From contig NZ_HG942058.1 of the NCBI RefSeq assembly GCF_000612665.1, positions 62,001 through 126,000 of the forward strand: a stretch of 64,000 bases of DNA, written 5' to 3'. The notes under the pieces were generated by a model. That model was not told where the DNA came from, searched no databases, and saw nothing but the letters and a program-made list of their open reading frames with translations. The stretch comes from Neobacillus dielmonensis (GTDB lineage Bacteria > Bacillota > Bacilli > Bacillales > Cytobacillaceae). Positions 42,453 through 51,598 of this stretch are shown piece after piece. Position numbers and translations under genes: made by a program. Position 1 is the first letter of the stretch, and the number at the start of each line of letters is the position of its first letter.

Positions 42453-42989
42453 TTACACCTCATTTCTCATTAATAAATTTCTCAACTTTTTTCTCCCCCT
42501 GGAGAGTCTGTTGTAAACCCAGGAATCTTTTGCTTTAAACTCAGTTGCAATCTCCCTTGATGAAACTCCCTCAAGATAATATTTTTCAAATATGGCCCTT
42601 TCTATATCCGACAGTTTTTCTAACAAGCTCTGCAAATCAAGCAATTTACTTTCAGACACGGTTTGGTCCATACTATTCTCCGTCCATTCTGATTTGCTTA
42701 AATATGTCATTTCCTTTGCTGCTTTTCTTACATAATCGATCGCTTTGTACTTAGCAATGGCAGCGATCCAATTCTTAAACTCGTTTCTTGATGAGTCGAA
42801 TGAATCAATATGGTACCAAATCGACACAAGAACATCTGCGACGCACTCCTCTTGGTCTTGACGATTTCCCTGAAGATAGTTTTGAATGATGGCATATAGT
42901 AAGCCGCCATATTTATCAAGTAATATGGAAATGCTTTTTTCATTTTTCAATTTCATCTGTTCCACTATGTATGAATCATCCACTTTCAC
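42453..42989 (-). CDS. ECF RNA polymerase sigma factor (1)
   Basis: A 178-aa ECF sigma factor: region 2 with SILLDKYGGLLYAIIQNYL...DQEECVADVLVSIWYHIDSFD and NWIAAIAKYKAIDYVRK, and region 4 with LEKLSDIERAIFEKYYLEGVSSREIATEFKAKDSWVYNRLSRGRKKLRNLL. GTG start at 42989 with AAAGGAGGGG upstream. Pairs with the DUF4179 gene. Confidence 0.92.
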   Translation of the reverse strand: MKVDDSYIVEQMKLKNEKSISILLDKYGGLLYAIIQNYLQGNRQDQEECVADVLVSIWYHIDSFDSSRNEFKNWIAAIAKYKAIDYVRKAAKEMTYLSKSEWTENSMDQTVSESKLLDLQSLLEKLSDIERAIFEKYYLEGVSSREIATEFKAKDSWVYNRLSRGRKKLRNLLMRNEV

Positions 42990-43061
42990 CTATACCCCTC
43001 CTTTGTTTGTTTTTGGTTTCATAAATTAATACGGAATCCGTTTATCATTCCTATCACCGAT

Positions 43062-43093
43062 AAAAAAATAATCCGATAGAAATATCTATCGGA
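43062..43093 (-). terminator. Terminator downstream of the lipoprotein gene
   Basis: TCCGATAGA pairs perfectly with TCTATCGGA over a 4-base loop, then TTATTTTTTTA on the minus strand, about 120 bases past the lipoprotein stop. Confidence 0.75.
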
Positions 43094-43214
43094 AAATCAT
43101 AAGTTGAATGATCACCACCATAAAGGTTCTTCTTTTCCCGACTAACCGGTCGCTACGTTACACTTTATTGAAAAATTTATACGTATAAAGCAATAATCCC
43201 ATAATCCAGGAACC

Positions 43215-43646
43215 TTACCCCTCAATTAAGCTATTTAATCCAACTTGTATTTCTTGTTCAAATGGTATATTCTCTGAATCTACGTCTTGCTCGTGTATAT
43301 AAAAGATTAATACATTCCTTTTTTCAAACAAACTATATGAAACTAAATTCATGGTTGCCGTTTTTTCAGTAAACTCTTCTAACCCTTTCTCACGGGCTTG
43401 TTCATTTTCAAACTCATATATATAAAAACGCTTTCCGCTTAACTGGTATGCTTCTGGCTCCGCCTTATTCAACTCCGAGCCAAACGAGTTACTATGTGAG
43501 AATGTTGTTTCTATTAAGTCTACTTTATTCTCCTTTAAGACCTTTACTACATCTTCTACTTCTATATGCGAACTATCATTTACTTGTTCAGATTGACATG
43601 AAACCAATAATAGCAATAGTAAACATAAACATACTATCCTATTCAT
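43215..43646 (-). CDS. Putative lipoprotein, 143 aa
   Basis: Signal peptide MNRIVCLCLLLLLLVSCQS with lipobox LLVSC, then an acidic mixed alpha/beta domain (YQLSGKRFYIYEFENEQAREKGLEEFTEKT). I do not recognise the family. Just upstream, a 26-codon frame (MNQQKRFYVINELAKANPF...) ends in TGA overlapping the ATG region and may be translationally coupled. Exported and membrane-anchored; role unknown. Confidence 0.72.
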   Translation of the reverse strand: MNRIVCLCLLLLLLVSCQSEQVNDSSHIEVEDVVKVLKENKVDLIETTFSHSNSFGSELNKAEPEAYQLSGKRFYIYEFENEQAREKGLEEFTEKTATMNLVSYSLFEKRNVLIFYIHEQDVDSENIPFEQEIQVGLNSLIEG

Positions 43647-43801
43647 TCATTCACCGTCCCCGTTCGTACAAAATGGGTTCGCTTTGGCCAGCTCATTGAT
43701 AACATAAAACCTCTTTTGTTGATTCATAGGGTTATATGTATAAACTAATTAATCCAAGTCCAATACCAAGTTTAGCCCAGTTGATGAGGTAAACTTTGTA
43801 T

Positions 43802-44626
43802 TCACTCCTTGTAATAGACAATCTGGCTCGTGGTAGCAAGTAATTTCCCTTCCGGCGTCCATATCTCCGCTGTCTGATCGAAGAAGCCATCGTGAAATTG
43901 AAGTGCACGGGCATGGCCTAACACCTCTTGATCGGCATGCGCGTTGAGTTCAGCTGAGTCAATATGGAAGTAAACGGTCAGGGAAACGGTGCCAATGGGT
44001 ACGACTTGTTTTCGCCGCACGAAAATACGTGGAAAAAAGGCGTCGCAAATCGCTGTCAGTGATAGGAAATCCATGGGTCTGCGCGGTTCATCACGAATCC
44101 ATTGGATGGTAACAGAATCGGCTGTGTCTTCTGTTTTGGGTTGTGATGGCAGCGAGAGCCCTCCTTGGATAATCCGTATGTCGTAGTTGTTCACCCAAGC
44201 TGGCCGTCCCTCTGCCGGCATACTCTCTACTTCATTTGCGGTTGGAACGGACGGAAATTGCGCCTCGGTGGAGGACCAAGTCTTGCGCCGATTTGCGAAT
44301 ACGGCTGTTCCCGTGATGATCACTTCGTCATCCTGAGTAAGCTCAATCATCCAATGCTGCGTTGAGCGGTTTGTTCTGGCCGGCCTTGCTTTGATGACAA
44401 AATCGCCCTCCGCAAGTGGCGCTGCATAGTTGACGGTTAGCGCCACTGGCTCTCCTTGACGCGCTGGATGGTTCATTGCGGCCCTGAGAAGGGTGGCCGC
44501 AGTCACTCCGCCAAATGGTCCAATCATGTTGGCATAACATTTTGATGTCCGACCGTGGTAGTTGCCTGACTCCTCAGTAAGCCGTGTGGCGGCATCAAAA
44601 GGATGGTTTTGTTCAAATAGATTCAT
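43802..44626 (-). CDS. Acyl-CoA thioesterase-like (double hot-dog) protein
   Basis: A 274-aa thioesterase-like protein with two hot-dog repeats: first MIGPFGGVTAATLLRAAMNHPARQGEPVALTVNYAAPL...IKARPARTNRSTQHWMIELTQ, second PRRPMDFLSLTAICDAFFPRIF...GTVSLTVYFHID...ARALQFHDGFFDQTAEIWTPEGKLLATTSQIVYY. Likely hydrolyses acyl-CoAs. The gene is visibly richer in G+C than its neighbours, which suggests recent acquisition. Monocistronic. Confidence 0.82.
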   Translation of the reverse strand: MNLFEQNHPFDAATRLTEESGNYHGRTSKCYANMIGPFGGVTAATLLRAAMNHPARQGEPVALTVNYAAPLAEGDFVIKARPARTNRSTQHWMIELTQDDEVIITGTAVFANRRKTWSSTEAQFPSVPTANEVESMPAEGRPAWVNNYDIRIIQGGLSLPSQPKTEDTADSVTIQWIRDEPRRPMDFLSLTAICDAFFPRIFVRRKQVVPIGTVSLTVYFHIDSAELNAHADQEVLGHARALQFHDGFFDQTAEIWTPEGKLLATTSQIVYYKE

Positions 44627-44856
44627 AACATCATTCTCCTAGCCCTGATTTTTATTCTCTAATTGCTCCACAATGCCCTTGATCATGGTGCCGTATAAAG
44701 GCACTTCCGCTATTTCCTTATTCTGATAAGTCCGAATATAACATATTTACAAGTGTCTTGTACACACGTCGGGTCCTTTCCATACTAGTTCTTTCAAGTA
44801 TGGTCTTACCCTAATTTTAAAAAGGAAAAAAACCAGTCCTCTTAATAACTCACTTT

Positions 44857-44893
44857 TAAAAATCAAAAGCCCCTGGCTCACACCAGAGGCTTT
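44857..44893 (-). terminator. Terminator of the GH3 gene
   Basis: AAAGCCTCTGG pairs with CCAGGGGCTTT (one mismatch), followed by TGATTTTT on the minus strand, 25 bases after the stop. Confidence 0.8.
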
Positions 44894-44917
44894 ACAAAAA
44901 GAGAAACCAATATCTAT

Positions 44918-47116
44918 TCAATTACCAGCAAAATTGGGCTTTCCCGTTTCCCCTGCATGATCTGGTTTGCCGACTGCTTTCCCTTGATTATAAGATAGAC
45001 CAAAACCATACTCATATTTATCCCCAGCTTTATTTTTATAGGCATAATCAGGATATTCTTCTTTTGCAAAGCTAGGAACATCACCGACTTCTTTAGCAAC
45101 TGCATCCGCACTGGCCGGTATTGCCATTGGCAGCTTGCCGATTGGGTTAAATTCGCCGCGAATCACATCGATGATGGCTTCAGGCTTCGTTCCATAAGTG
45201 GCTAGAACGGCAGCAGCATTTGGTTCAATCTTGTCAATCAACCATGGACTGATAAAGTTAATCGCCGTGATGGTTGGGACGGTTTTTTCAATCTCTAGGA
45301 TCCGGTCTACATTTGCAATCCCTGTTTCAGGACCTATTGTAATCCGTGGATTGTTGTCCCAGTTGGATTGAGCCGGTTTCACCCAAACGAACGCATGAGT
45401 GGCGTCTTCAAGTTTATCTACAATCGTGATCGAGCTGTCATACTTTTTGATTGCTTGTTTAAACTTCTCGTTTTCCTCCGCATTGACGCTGCCCGTAAAT
45501 AGTTCCACATACAGTTTTACCTTCTTCAGCTTGGCATCTTTTAAAGGCAGGATGTTTTTATCGTTGCGTAATAGTACGATGGACTTTCGGTGTGCTTCAT
45601 CCGCTTCCTTTTGTGCTTCTGGATTATTCACCACATCCAGTGCTTCTTGTGGATCTACATATGGGTCTTCAAACAATCCCAGATTCATCATCTCACTAAG
45701 CAGCAGGGTAACGGACTCGTCCACTTCTGACTCGGAAAGTAAGCCTTGATTGACAGCGTCGATAATTAACTGGGGGTCAGAGGAACCTGAAATCAGATCG
45801 GTACCCGCCTTCACTGCTTTTGCCACCTTTTCTGCAGGTGATAAGTTTTCAGAGCCCCAGGCATTGGATCCTACTGCTCCAGTATCGGAGTTGACATAGC
45901 CTTTAAAGCCCAAGCCGTTCCTGAGGAAATCTAAAATCCCCTTGTTCAGGGCAAATCCGACTTCTTCAAATTGCTGGTTTTCACTATACCAAGGTAATCC
46001 TTGGTCAGCACTTGTATTGCTTGGGTAAGCATAATACGGCATCACCGCAGTGACATTGGCCTTAATGGCCGCCTGGAAAGGAGGGATATGGTACTTTAAT
46101 AGACTGCCTGGAGTTGGATACGGATTGAATTTTCCTTCTTCAAAGTGAGGATCCAATCCGTTATCACGGGCCCCTCCGCCAGGGAAGTGTTTCACTGTAA
46201 TCGACACACTGCCTTTGCCCAGTTTTTCTCCTTGGAAGCCGGTTATCACATTATAGACCATTTCGGAAGTTAGCTTTGGATCTTCTCCAAAGGTATCTTC
46301 GATTCTTGCCCATAGAGGATCGGTGGAAACATCCGCTGTATAGCCGTATACCTTGCGAATTCCGGCCGCTCTCCATTCTTTGGCAGCAATTTCACCAAAT
46401 TCTTTGACCGCTTCCGGATCGCGTGCAGCGGCCAAGCCTAATGGTCCAGGCCAGAAGGTATGTACGCCCGTACCCTCACTATTATTGGTATAATCCGTTG
46501 AAGCGTGGTTTCTCGGGTTGGAAGTGACGACAACCGGAATACCCAGCCTCGATGCTTCTCCCAATTCCTGCAGCTGATTCGTATATTTGGCAATCACATC
46601 AACAGTTGGAGTCTGCCGGAAAATGACATGACGCATGTTCTTGGCACCAATCATCGGGTCATTTGCCCGCACATATCTTCCATCTGTTGGGTTGGAGATG
46701 GGTGTATGGGTATCGATCAGCATCATTCCTGCTTTTTCAGCCAGGGTCATTTTTCCAACGAGGTCTTTCACCCGCTCACTGACCGATTTTCTCCAGTCTT
46801 CATAAGTATCCAGGCTCTTATCGCCATCTAGATCTCTAAACTGATATTGCCCGATTTTCAAGACACCTTTTTTGGCTGCTTCAATTTCTGGCTGGCCCGT
46901 TTCAGAGTTGGCAGGAACACGATACGTTTCTACATTGGCGCCCGAGTTTCCTGCGTTGCCTGCAGACGGGTCTACATATCCTAAGTCCTCATTGCCGCCT
47001 GCACTAACAGAAGTCACCATCACCGGTGCCACAAGTGATAATGCTAAAGTACTAGTCATCATTGTCTTTTTAAGTTTTGAAGATTTCTTTCTGATTCTTG
47101 AAGATATTGAAGCCAT
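44918..47116 (-). CDS. Secreted glycoside hydrolase family 3 protein
   Basis: A 732-aa secreted GH3 enzyme: signal peptide with long basic start (MASISSRIRKKSSKLKK...LALSLVAPVMVTSVSAGG), N-terminal TIM barrel ~110-480 with GIPVVVTSNPRNHASTDY, TVKHFPGGGARDNGLDPH and FKGYVNSDTGAVGSNAWG containing nucleophile D411, then the alpha/beta sandwich domain ~520-690 (SIVLLRNDKNILPLKDAK, LPMAIPASADAVAKE). Beta-glucosidase or beta-xylosidase type rather than NagZ, since the NagZ KHFPGHG/His-Asp dyad is not seen. AGGGGAGGAG precedes ATG; a cre-like site lies upstream. Confidence 0.9.
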   Translation of the reverse strand: MASISSRIRKKSSKLKKTMMTSTLALSLVAPVMVTSVSAGGNEDLGYVDPSAGNAGNSGANVETYRVPANSETGQPEIEAAKKGVLKIGQYQFRDLDGDKSLDTYEDWRKSVSERVKDLVGKMTLAEKAGMMLIDTHTPISNPTDGRYVRANDPMIGAKNMRHVIFRQTPTVDVIAKYTNQLQELGEASRLGIPVVVTSNPRNHASTDYTNNSEGTGVHTFWPGPLGLAAARDPEAVKEFGEIAAKEWRAAGIRKVYGYTADVSTDPLWARIEDTFGEDPKLTSEMVYNVITGFQGEKLGKGSVSITVKHFPGGGARDNGLDPHFEEGKFNPYPTPGSLLKYHIPPFQAAIKANVTAVMPYYAYPSNTSADQGLPWYSENQQFEEVGFALNKGILDFLRNGLGFKGYVNSDTGAVGSNAWGSENLSPAEKVAKAVKAGTDLISGSSDPQLIIDAVNQGLLSESEVDESVTLLLSEMMNLGLFEDPYVDPQEALDVVNNPEAQKEADEAHRKSIVLLRNDKNILPLKDAKLKKVKLYVELFTGSVNAEENEKFKQAIKKYDSSITIVDKLEDATHAFVWVKPAQSNWDNNPRITIGPETGIANVDRILEIEKTVPTITAINFISPWLIDKIEPNAAAVLATYGTKPEAIIDVIRGEFNPIGKLPMAIPASADAVAKEVGDVPSFAKEEYPDYAYKNKAGDKYEYGFGLSYNQGKAVGKPDHAGETGKPNFAGN

Positions 47117-47137
47117 TTTTTTACTCCTCCCCTTATT

Positions 47138-47151
47138 TTAAAACGCTTTCA
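47138..47151 (-). promoter_or_regulatory. cre-like site (CcpA) upstream of GH3 gene
   Basis: TGAAAGCGTTTTAA on the minus strand matches the CcpA consensus TGWAARCGYTWNCA except at position 13. About 22 bases before the GH3 start, where CcpA binding would block transcription in glucose. Confidence 0.45.
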
Positions 47152-47345
47152 TTTTTTTAAAAAAAGAAAAAGAAATTGCACCTCCTCACACCTAAAACGA
47201 AGGTTTAGTTTGTTCACTTAACAAACTATTAAAAATATTCTAACACTTCGAAATTCCTGTTTCATGGGAATTTTTTCCTATTTATACAACCTTTATTAAG
47301 ATCTAAAAGAATAGAATACGGCTGATCTTACGCAATGGCTAGCCG

Positions 47346-47597
47346 TTACCAAAAAATATCATCCATAGGGGGAATCGGTCTATTTTCAATTTCTTTTACT
47401 TTCTTTGTTATGTCCTGTATCCCATCCACCATCACCTTTTCAATAATCGTTGAACGATATCCGGTTTGCCGCTTAATGCTTTGAATATACTGAAAAGCAA
47501 CACTTGGAACTCCAGCTTGATCCCTTGCTGCAAGATATCGGCCACAAGAAATTCCCGTTCCTTCAATATTTAAAGACACTTTAACGTAAAACCTCAT
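47346..47597 (-). CDS. Small SOS-box-linked protein, 83 aa
   Basis: Begins MRFYVKVSLNIEGTGISCGR; soluble, basic, mixed alpha/beta, ending in IPPMDDIFW. Not a family I know. AAGAAGGT lies upstream of the ATG. Its promoter region contains GAACGTTTGTTC immediately before a TATAAT -10, a LexA (DinR) operator-like arrangement, so DNA-damage induction is likely. Monocistronic. Confidence 0.65.
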   Translation of the reverse strand: MRFYVKVSLNIEGTGISCGRYLAARDQAGVPSVAFQYIQSIKRQTGYRSTIIEKVMVDGIQDITKKVKEIENRPIPPMDDIFW

Positions 47598-47635
47598 TAT
47601 ATTACCTTCTTTATTTTGTATATATACTATATTAT

Positions 47636-47649
47636 AGAACGTTTGTTCC
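47636..47649. promoter_or_regulatory. SOS box (LexA/DinR site) candidate
   Basis: AGAACGTTTGTTCC matches the Gram-positive core GAAC-N4-GTTC, although outer bases differ from CGAAC...GTTCG. It abuts a TATAAT -10 box for the minus-strand 83-aa gene. Confidence 0.6.
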
Positions 47650-47897
47650 TATTTTGTATATAAAAAATGAGGTGATATCCTGTATTATGATTACCTACCG
47701 GTGTACGCGAAGTATGTGACATTGTACTTTAATAAATGCTACTACGATCATTATAAAATTGGAAACAATGTTCTGATGGTCAAAATCGTTTCATTCATCC
47801 GGTTGAACCAATATTGAATTTGGAAAATTAAGGATAGAGGGAAATGTGTGTTAAAATAGTGTTATAAAACGTAATTTTATTTTGAGGAGATGATTCT

Positions 47898-48104
47898 TTG
47901 GTTAGTTTATTGGAAAACATATTCCAATTCTCAGCAATAATACTACTCCTTTGTTCACTCTTTTATTATAGACACTTCAAAAAGGTTAAGAGAGAGAGAA
48001 AACTAACCTTATTTGAACTTTCAATCTATGTCATTACACAAATCTCCATTTATCTTTGCGCAGGCAGTTATCTACTGTTGTTTTTGGATAAGAACTTCGG
48101 GTAA
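47898..48104 (+). CDS. Small membrane protein, 68 aa
   Basis: Two hydrophobic helices (IFQFSAIILLLCSLFYY and LSIYVITQISIYLCAGSYLLLFL) joined by a strongly basic loop (RHFKKVKRERK). Begins at TTG (47898) with GAGGAG nine bases upstream. No family recognised. Monocistronic and opposite in direction to its neighbours. Confidence 0.6.
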   Translation: MVSLLENIFQFSAIILLLCSLFYYRHFKKVKRERKLTLFELSIYVITQISIYLCAGSYLLLFLDKNFG

Positions 48105-48236
48105 GAATTGTTAAAGAAGAAAAGTAATAAAAACAGGACGGTGACCACATCAGTCATCGCCCAAGATATTTTTTATGTTCTAGTAGAAACCGATTTGTTA
48201 GTCTATTTGGTCTCCTAAATGAACTACTTTCAACGT

Positions 48237-49652
48237 TTATTCATTGCCCACTGGGAATTCAATCGTAAATGGTTTTAATTCTTTAGATGGAACAAAGCTG
48301 GAAAAATCAAAGAGCAGCATGGTGTTTTCTAGCTTAAAATTCTCAATCCTTTCTTCTTCACCGTTTAAGTCAAAAGTTGATTGGAAGTGTGCTGCTGCTT
48401 CATCTATCATTTTTACCTTATTAAAGGGAATCCCGTGGTTTTTAGGAGGCCATGGATTGTCCGGGTCGATTTCGCTAACATAATCCTTATCTACCAACCA
48501 GAATTGGTATGCTAAATTGTGGTTGATGGTTTCAAGTTTTTCTTTGCTCAAATTCTGTGGAAGGCCTGTAAGCTGATAATCGATTACCAAATTCCCACCT
48601 TTTTGCGACACAGCATTTACCTGCAGGCCTACATTGTACCGTGTGCTTTTAATTGCAAATGACTTTTTGTCTACTAACTGCTCAACTTTTGGGTCTGCGA
48701 AATTTATCTGTGGATAAAAAGTAAGGGAAGTAATATCTGAATTGAGCTTGGTCATCTCTGTACGAACGGTACGATGATATCCATCTTCTTGTTTTGATTC
48801 CTCGAGATATGTTGGGTTTCCAAGTTTATACACTTTTCCTTTATTATCCACTGCTTTTATATAAATTTCATCACCCTTGTACTTCTGCACCGTTTCATAA
48901 ACAAATGAGGATGACGCTTTTGCGGTTAGAATCTCTTTTATACGGAGTTTGACCCCATCATCCAGGTATTCTTGCTCCTGATTCATCACAAGGGAACGAT
49001 TTTTTTCTTGTTTTATGGGAATATCAAAATTCCATTCACCTTCGATCCCGTTAATATTATGAATCGTTATAGGAAGAGTAAAATTCTCCTTAAATGTTTT
49101 ATACGGATATTGCATTTTCCATTGAAATTCATACCCATTTTCCACTTTCTTAAGGTCATTTGATTTTCCCCTTAGCCAAGGGTCATCATCACCTTTATTG
49201 TGTTCGAAGTTCATATCAAAGCTTACTTCTCCTTTTTCGTTTCCCCCCTTTTCAACTCCTTCATCTACAAATCCGGTAATGGATACGACACTGCCATCAA
49301 AATAAGCGCTTGTCAGCTTTACGGTCACTCCATTTTTTGTAATGGCTTGGTTTAATTCTGTCACTGCATCCTGATTTGCCAACTCTACACCAGTCTCATC
49401 ATTAAATTCCTGAAAGATCCCGCCAATTAAAGGTGCCTTGGCCAAAACTTTATTCATGGTCGGATTAACAAAGCCTGAGGTAACGGTAATTCCAAGTAGT
49501 GCAGCTGCAGTTGCCACACCTGTAAGAACCTTCTTTTTCTTTGCCGTTCCCTTATTGCCATCCTTGTTAATCCCTTTGGAAATGGCGCAAAATACTTTTT
49601 CTTTCGGCACAGGTATTTGCTCTATGGCTGTGTTGAACTCCTGGTTATCCAT
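48237..49652 (-). CDS. DUF4179 anti-sigma-like membrane protein (2)
   Basis: A 471-aa protein: cytosolic N terminus, one membrane helix ([24 protein letters not shown]), then a large extracellular beta-rich region with DUF4179 near the membrane and a DUF5643-like C-terminal part. ATG 49652 has GAGGAGG upstream and overlaps the end of the sigma gene by 8 bases. Cognate anti-sigma factor by context. Confidence 0.82.
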   Translation of the reverse strand: MDNQEFNTAIEQIPVPKEKVFCAISKGINKDGNKGTAKKKKVLTGVATAAALLGITVTSGFVNPTMNKVLAKAPLIGGIFQEFNDETGVELANQDAVTELNQAITKNGVTVKLTSAYFDGSVVSITGFVDEGVEKGGNEKGEVSFDMNFEHNKGDDDPWLRGKSNDLKKVENGYEFQWKMQYPYKTFKENFTLPITIHNINGIEGEWNFDIPIKQEKNRSLVMNQEQEYLDDGVKLRIKEILTAKASSSFVYETVQKYKGDEIYIKAVDNKGKVYKLGNPTYLEESKQEDGYHRTVRTEMTKLNSDITSLTFYPQINFADPKVEQLVDKKSFAIKSTRYNVGLQVNAVSQKGGNLVIDYQLTGLPQNLSKEKLETINHNLAYQFWLVDKDYVSEIDPDNPWPPKNHGIPFNKVKMIDEAAAHFQSTFDLNGEEERIENFKLENTMLLFDFSSFVPSKELKPFTIEFPVGNE

Positions 49653-50184
49653 GGCATTTGTCCTCCTCATTTTTATAGAATTTTTTCAACTCTGCTTTGC
49701 CTCTACTTAGATAAGTTTTTACCGTGCTCTCCGGGATTTCCATGACACTGCTAATCGTTTTTATCGAGTAATCGTAATAATAAAATAAAATAATCGCAGT
49801 TCGATAATTCTCACGTAACTGCTGAATGGCTTGAAGGAGCTGTAAGGATTCCTCCATGTTTGGATTTACCGTACCCTGCAGGTTTGACAATATCTCATCA
49901 CTCATCGGAACAACCTTGCTTTTCCTCTTTAGGATTTGTCCCGAACATCGTATGACAATTCTGGTGAAGCAGGTCATAAAATACTCCGGACTTTTTAATG
50001 AATGGATGGATATAAAGGCCTGATAAGTTGCTTCTTGAACAACATCCAACGCATCTTCCTCGTTATGTACATAAAGATAAGCCGTACGGTAAATTCTTTC
50101 ATAATGTAGCTGAACCAATTTTTCAAAGGCTCTTTTATTCCCTTTAATGGCTTTTTTAACCAGCCGGTAGTTTTCTATTTCCAT
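49645..50184 (-). CDS. ECF RNA polymerase sigma factor (2)
   Basis: A 179-aa ECF sigma: region 2 [69 protein letters not shown] and region 4 [57 protein letters not shown] precedes the ATG. It is unlike the 42-kb sigma in region 4, so the two pairs likely answer different signals. Confidence 0.93.
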   Translation of the reverse strand: MEIENYRLVKKAIKGNKRAFEKLVQLHYERIYRTAYLYVHNEEDALDVVQEATYQAFISIHSLKSPEYFMTCFTRIVIRCSGQILKRKSKVVPMSDEILSNLQGTVNPNMEESLQLLQAIQQLRENYRTAIILFYYYDYSIKTISSVMEIPESTVKTYLSRGKAELKKFYKNEEDKCHG

Positions 50185-50267
50185 CTAATGTGTCCCCCTT
50201 TACTCATTAGTGGGATCAATCAACAAAAAAAGTTTCAAAAAGTTTTAATTGGATACCAGGGTACCAA

Positions 50268-50336
50268 GGGGACGGTTCTGGTGGAACCATCCATTTCATG
50301 GCAATAAAAAAGCCATGAGAACCGTCCCCATGGCAG
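50268..50336. repeat. Copy 6 of dispersed repeat, full-length palindromic form
   Basis: About 69 bases: GGGGACGGTTCT at the left, AGAACCGTCCCC at the right, and an inner TCATGGC/GCCATGA hairpin around AATAAAAAA. Nearly identical to the 55.3-kb copy, which makes it a mobile-looking or REPIN-like unit. Confidence 0.8.
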
Positions 50337-51531
50337 CTAAATCGTAAAAATCTCCCCATCAATGGTCCATTTATCATTAGGATGTTGCGCTTCTTTAGTG
50401 ATTGTAAAGAATTGAAACGCATCATCTTCCGGATTCCATTTTACCCTATTTCCATATGGTTGAATAAGGTTTCGTTCTCCTAAAATGCTAATGCTATTAT
50501 CCAGCAAAAAGTGTGCGATTTGTTCTTGTGGCAGATTGATAGATGCATTTAATCTACCGACAACTTCGTCTAGATTGGATGAGTCATGATGATGAAACGC
50601 ACTGATTATTCCATCTAAAAGTGGTTTCATCACAGAAACGATCTGAACATGCTTATCTATAGGAGCTTTAATACTTATTTCCAGTCCATAAAAATCAATA
50701 TTTGTACGATCTAGAATGCTGACCGTTCCCATTTTCATTGCGTGCCATATAGAATGGGGTTTTATCTCACTAGATAATTTTGGAATTGGAATATTCCTCC
50801 ATGTTGCCAATGTCCTTTTCTTTATCCTAAACTCTGAAACTTGCTTCTCTTCTTTTCCAATTGTATAAGATTGGTAATGGTCAAAATGGTTTCCATTCAC
50901 AATTGGGGGCTGTGAGTATTCTCTTTCAAATTGAAGGGATGTTATCTTTAAGTGACTAAAGGCAGCAAGGCCCACGTTATAAAATAATACAATTTTCAAC
51001 ATCAAAAAAGCTTTGGTCCATCGATTTATATACAGCTTTTAAGGATATGCCGTCCCCATGTAACATCTTTAACTGATTTCTAATCATATCCCGCAATTCC
51101 AACTGCCAACCCCTTGGTTCAAATGGAAGTCTCTTTGAGGTATACACTTCCAGCATATTGTCTTTTGAACCGTGGATCATATAATGGGATTGATCGATTG
51201 GTTGTTTAAAAGTTCTTTGCACTCGACTAATTTTCCCAAACTCTTTTTCCTTATTGCTTTGAATTAATATTTTCCCTTCTTTCATGTTTTCATTATTAAT
51301 GAGGCAATACGTTCCCCTTGCTACTTTATTTAACACGCGGTATTTTGACTGAATCGATGAAGAGCCATTTCCTCCATGTGATACAGGTACCATGTCTGCC
51401 ATCGCTGTCCCTATATCCTTCCATCTTTCCCCGTACCGCTCGTCTATCCATTGTTTAATCTCTTTTATGGTTCGCTCCCCACTAAGATCATCAAATGCTG
51501 CAAGTATGGCTTCAGGAAGTGTAGGCATCAT
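50337..51531 (-). pseudogene. Winged-helix/unknown protein gene with a single-base frameshift
   Basis: Two overlapping frames look like one gene. The first (51531-50977, 184 aa) begins MMPTLPEAILAAFDDLSGERT, a winged-helix-like domain with IGTAMADMVPVSHGG, and ends ...FFDVENCIIL. The second (to 50337) reads ...VLFYNVGLAAFSHL. Removing one T near 50991 gives FFDVEN-VLFYNVGLAAF and a continuous protein of about 400 aa. GGGGAG precedes the start. Either a pseudogene, a sequencing error, or a frameshift site. Function unknown; the N-terminal domain is shared with restriction-type proteins. Confidence 0.7.
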
Positions 51532-51598
51532 TATCGCTCCCCTTTCGAACGGCCTATGGGGGCTCACAGGTTGTTCACGATTTTCCGGTTATCTATCT

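Noticed and set aside
44918-47116. GH3 as NagZ-type N-acetylglucosaminidase tied to the amino-sugar locus
   Set aside because: The NagZ-specific His/Asp motif is not seen, and a terminator, sigma pair and other genes separate it from the locus.
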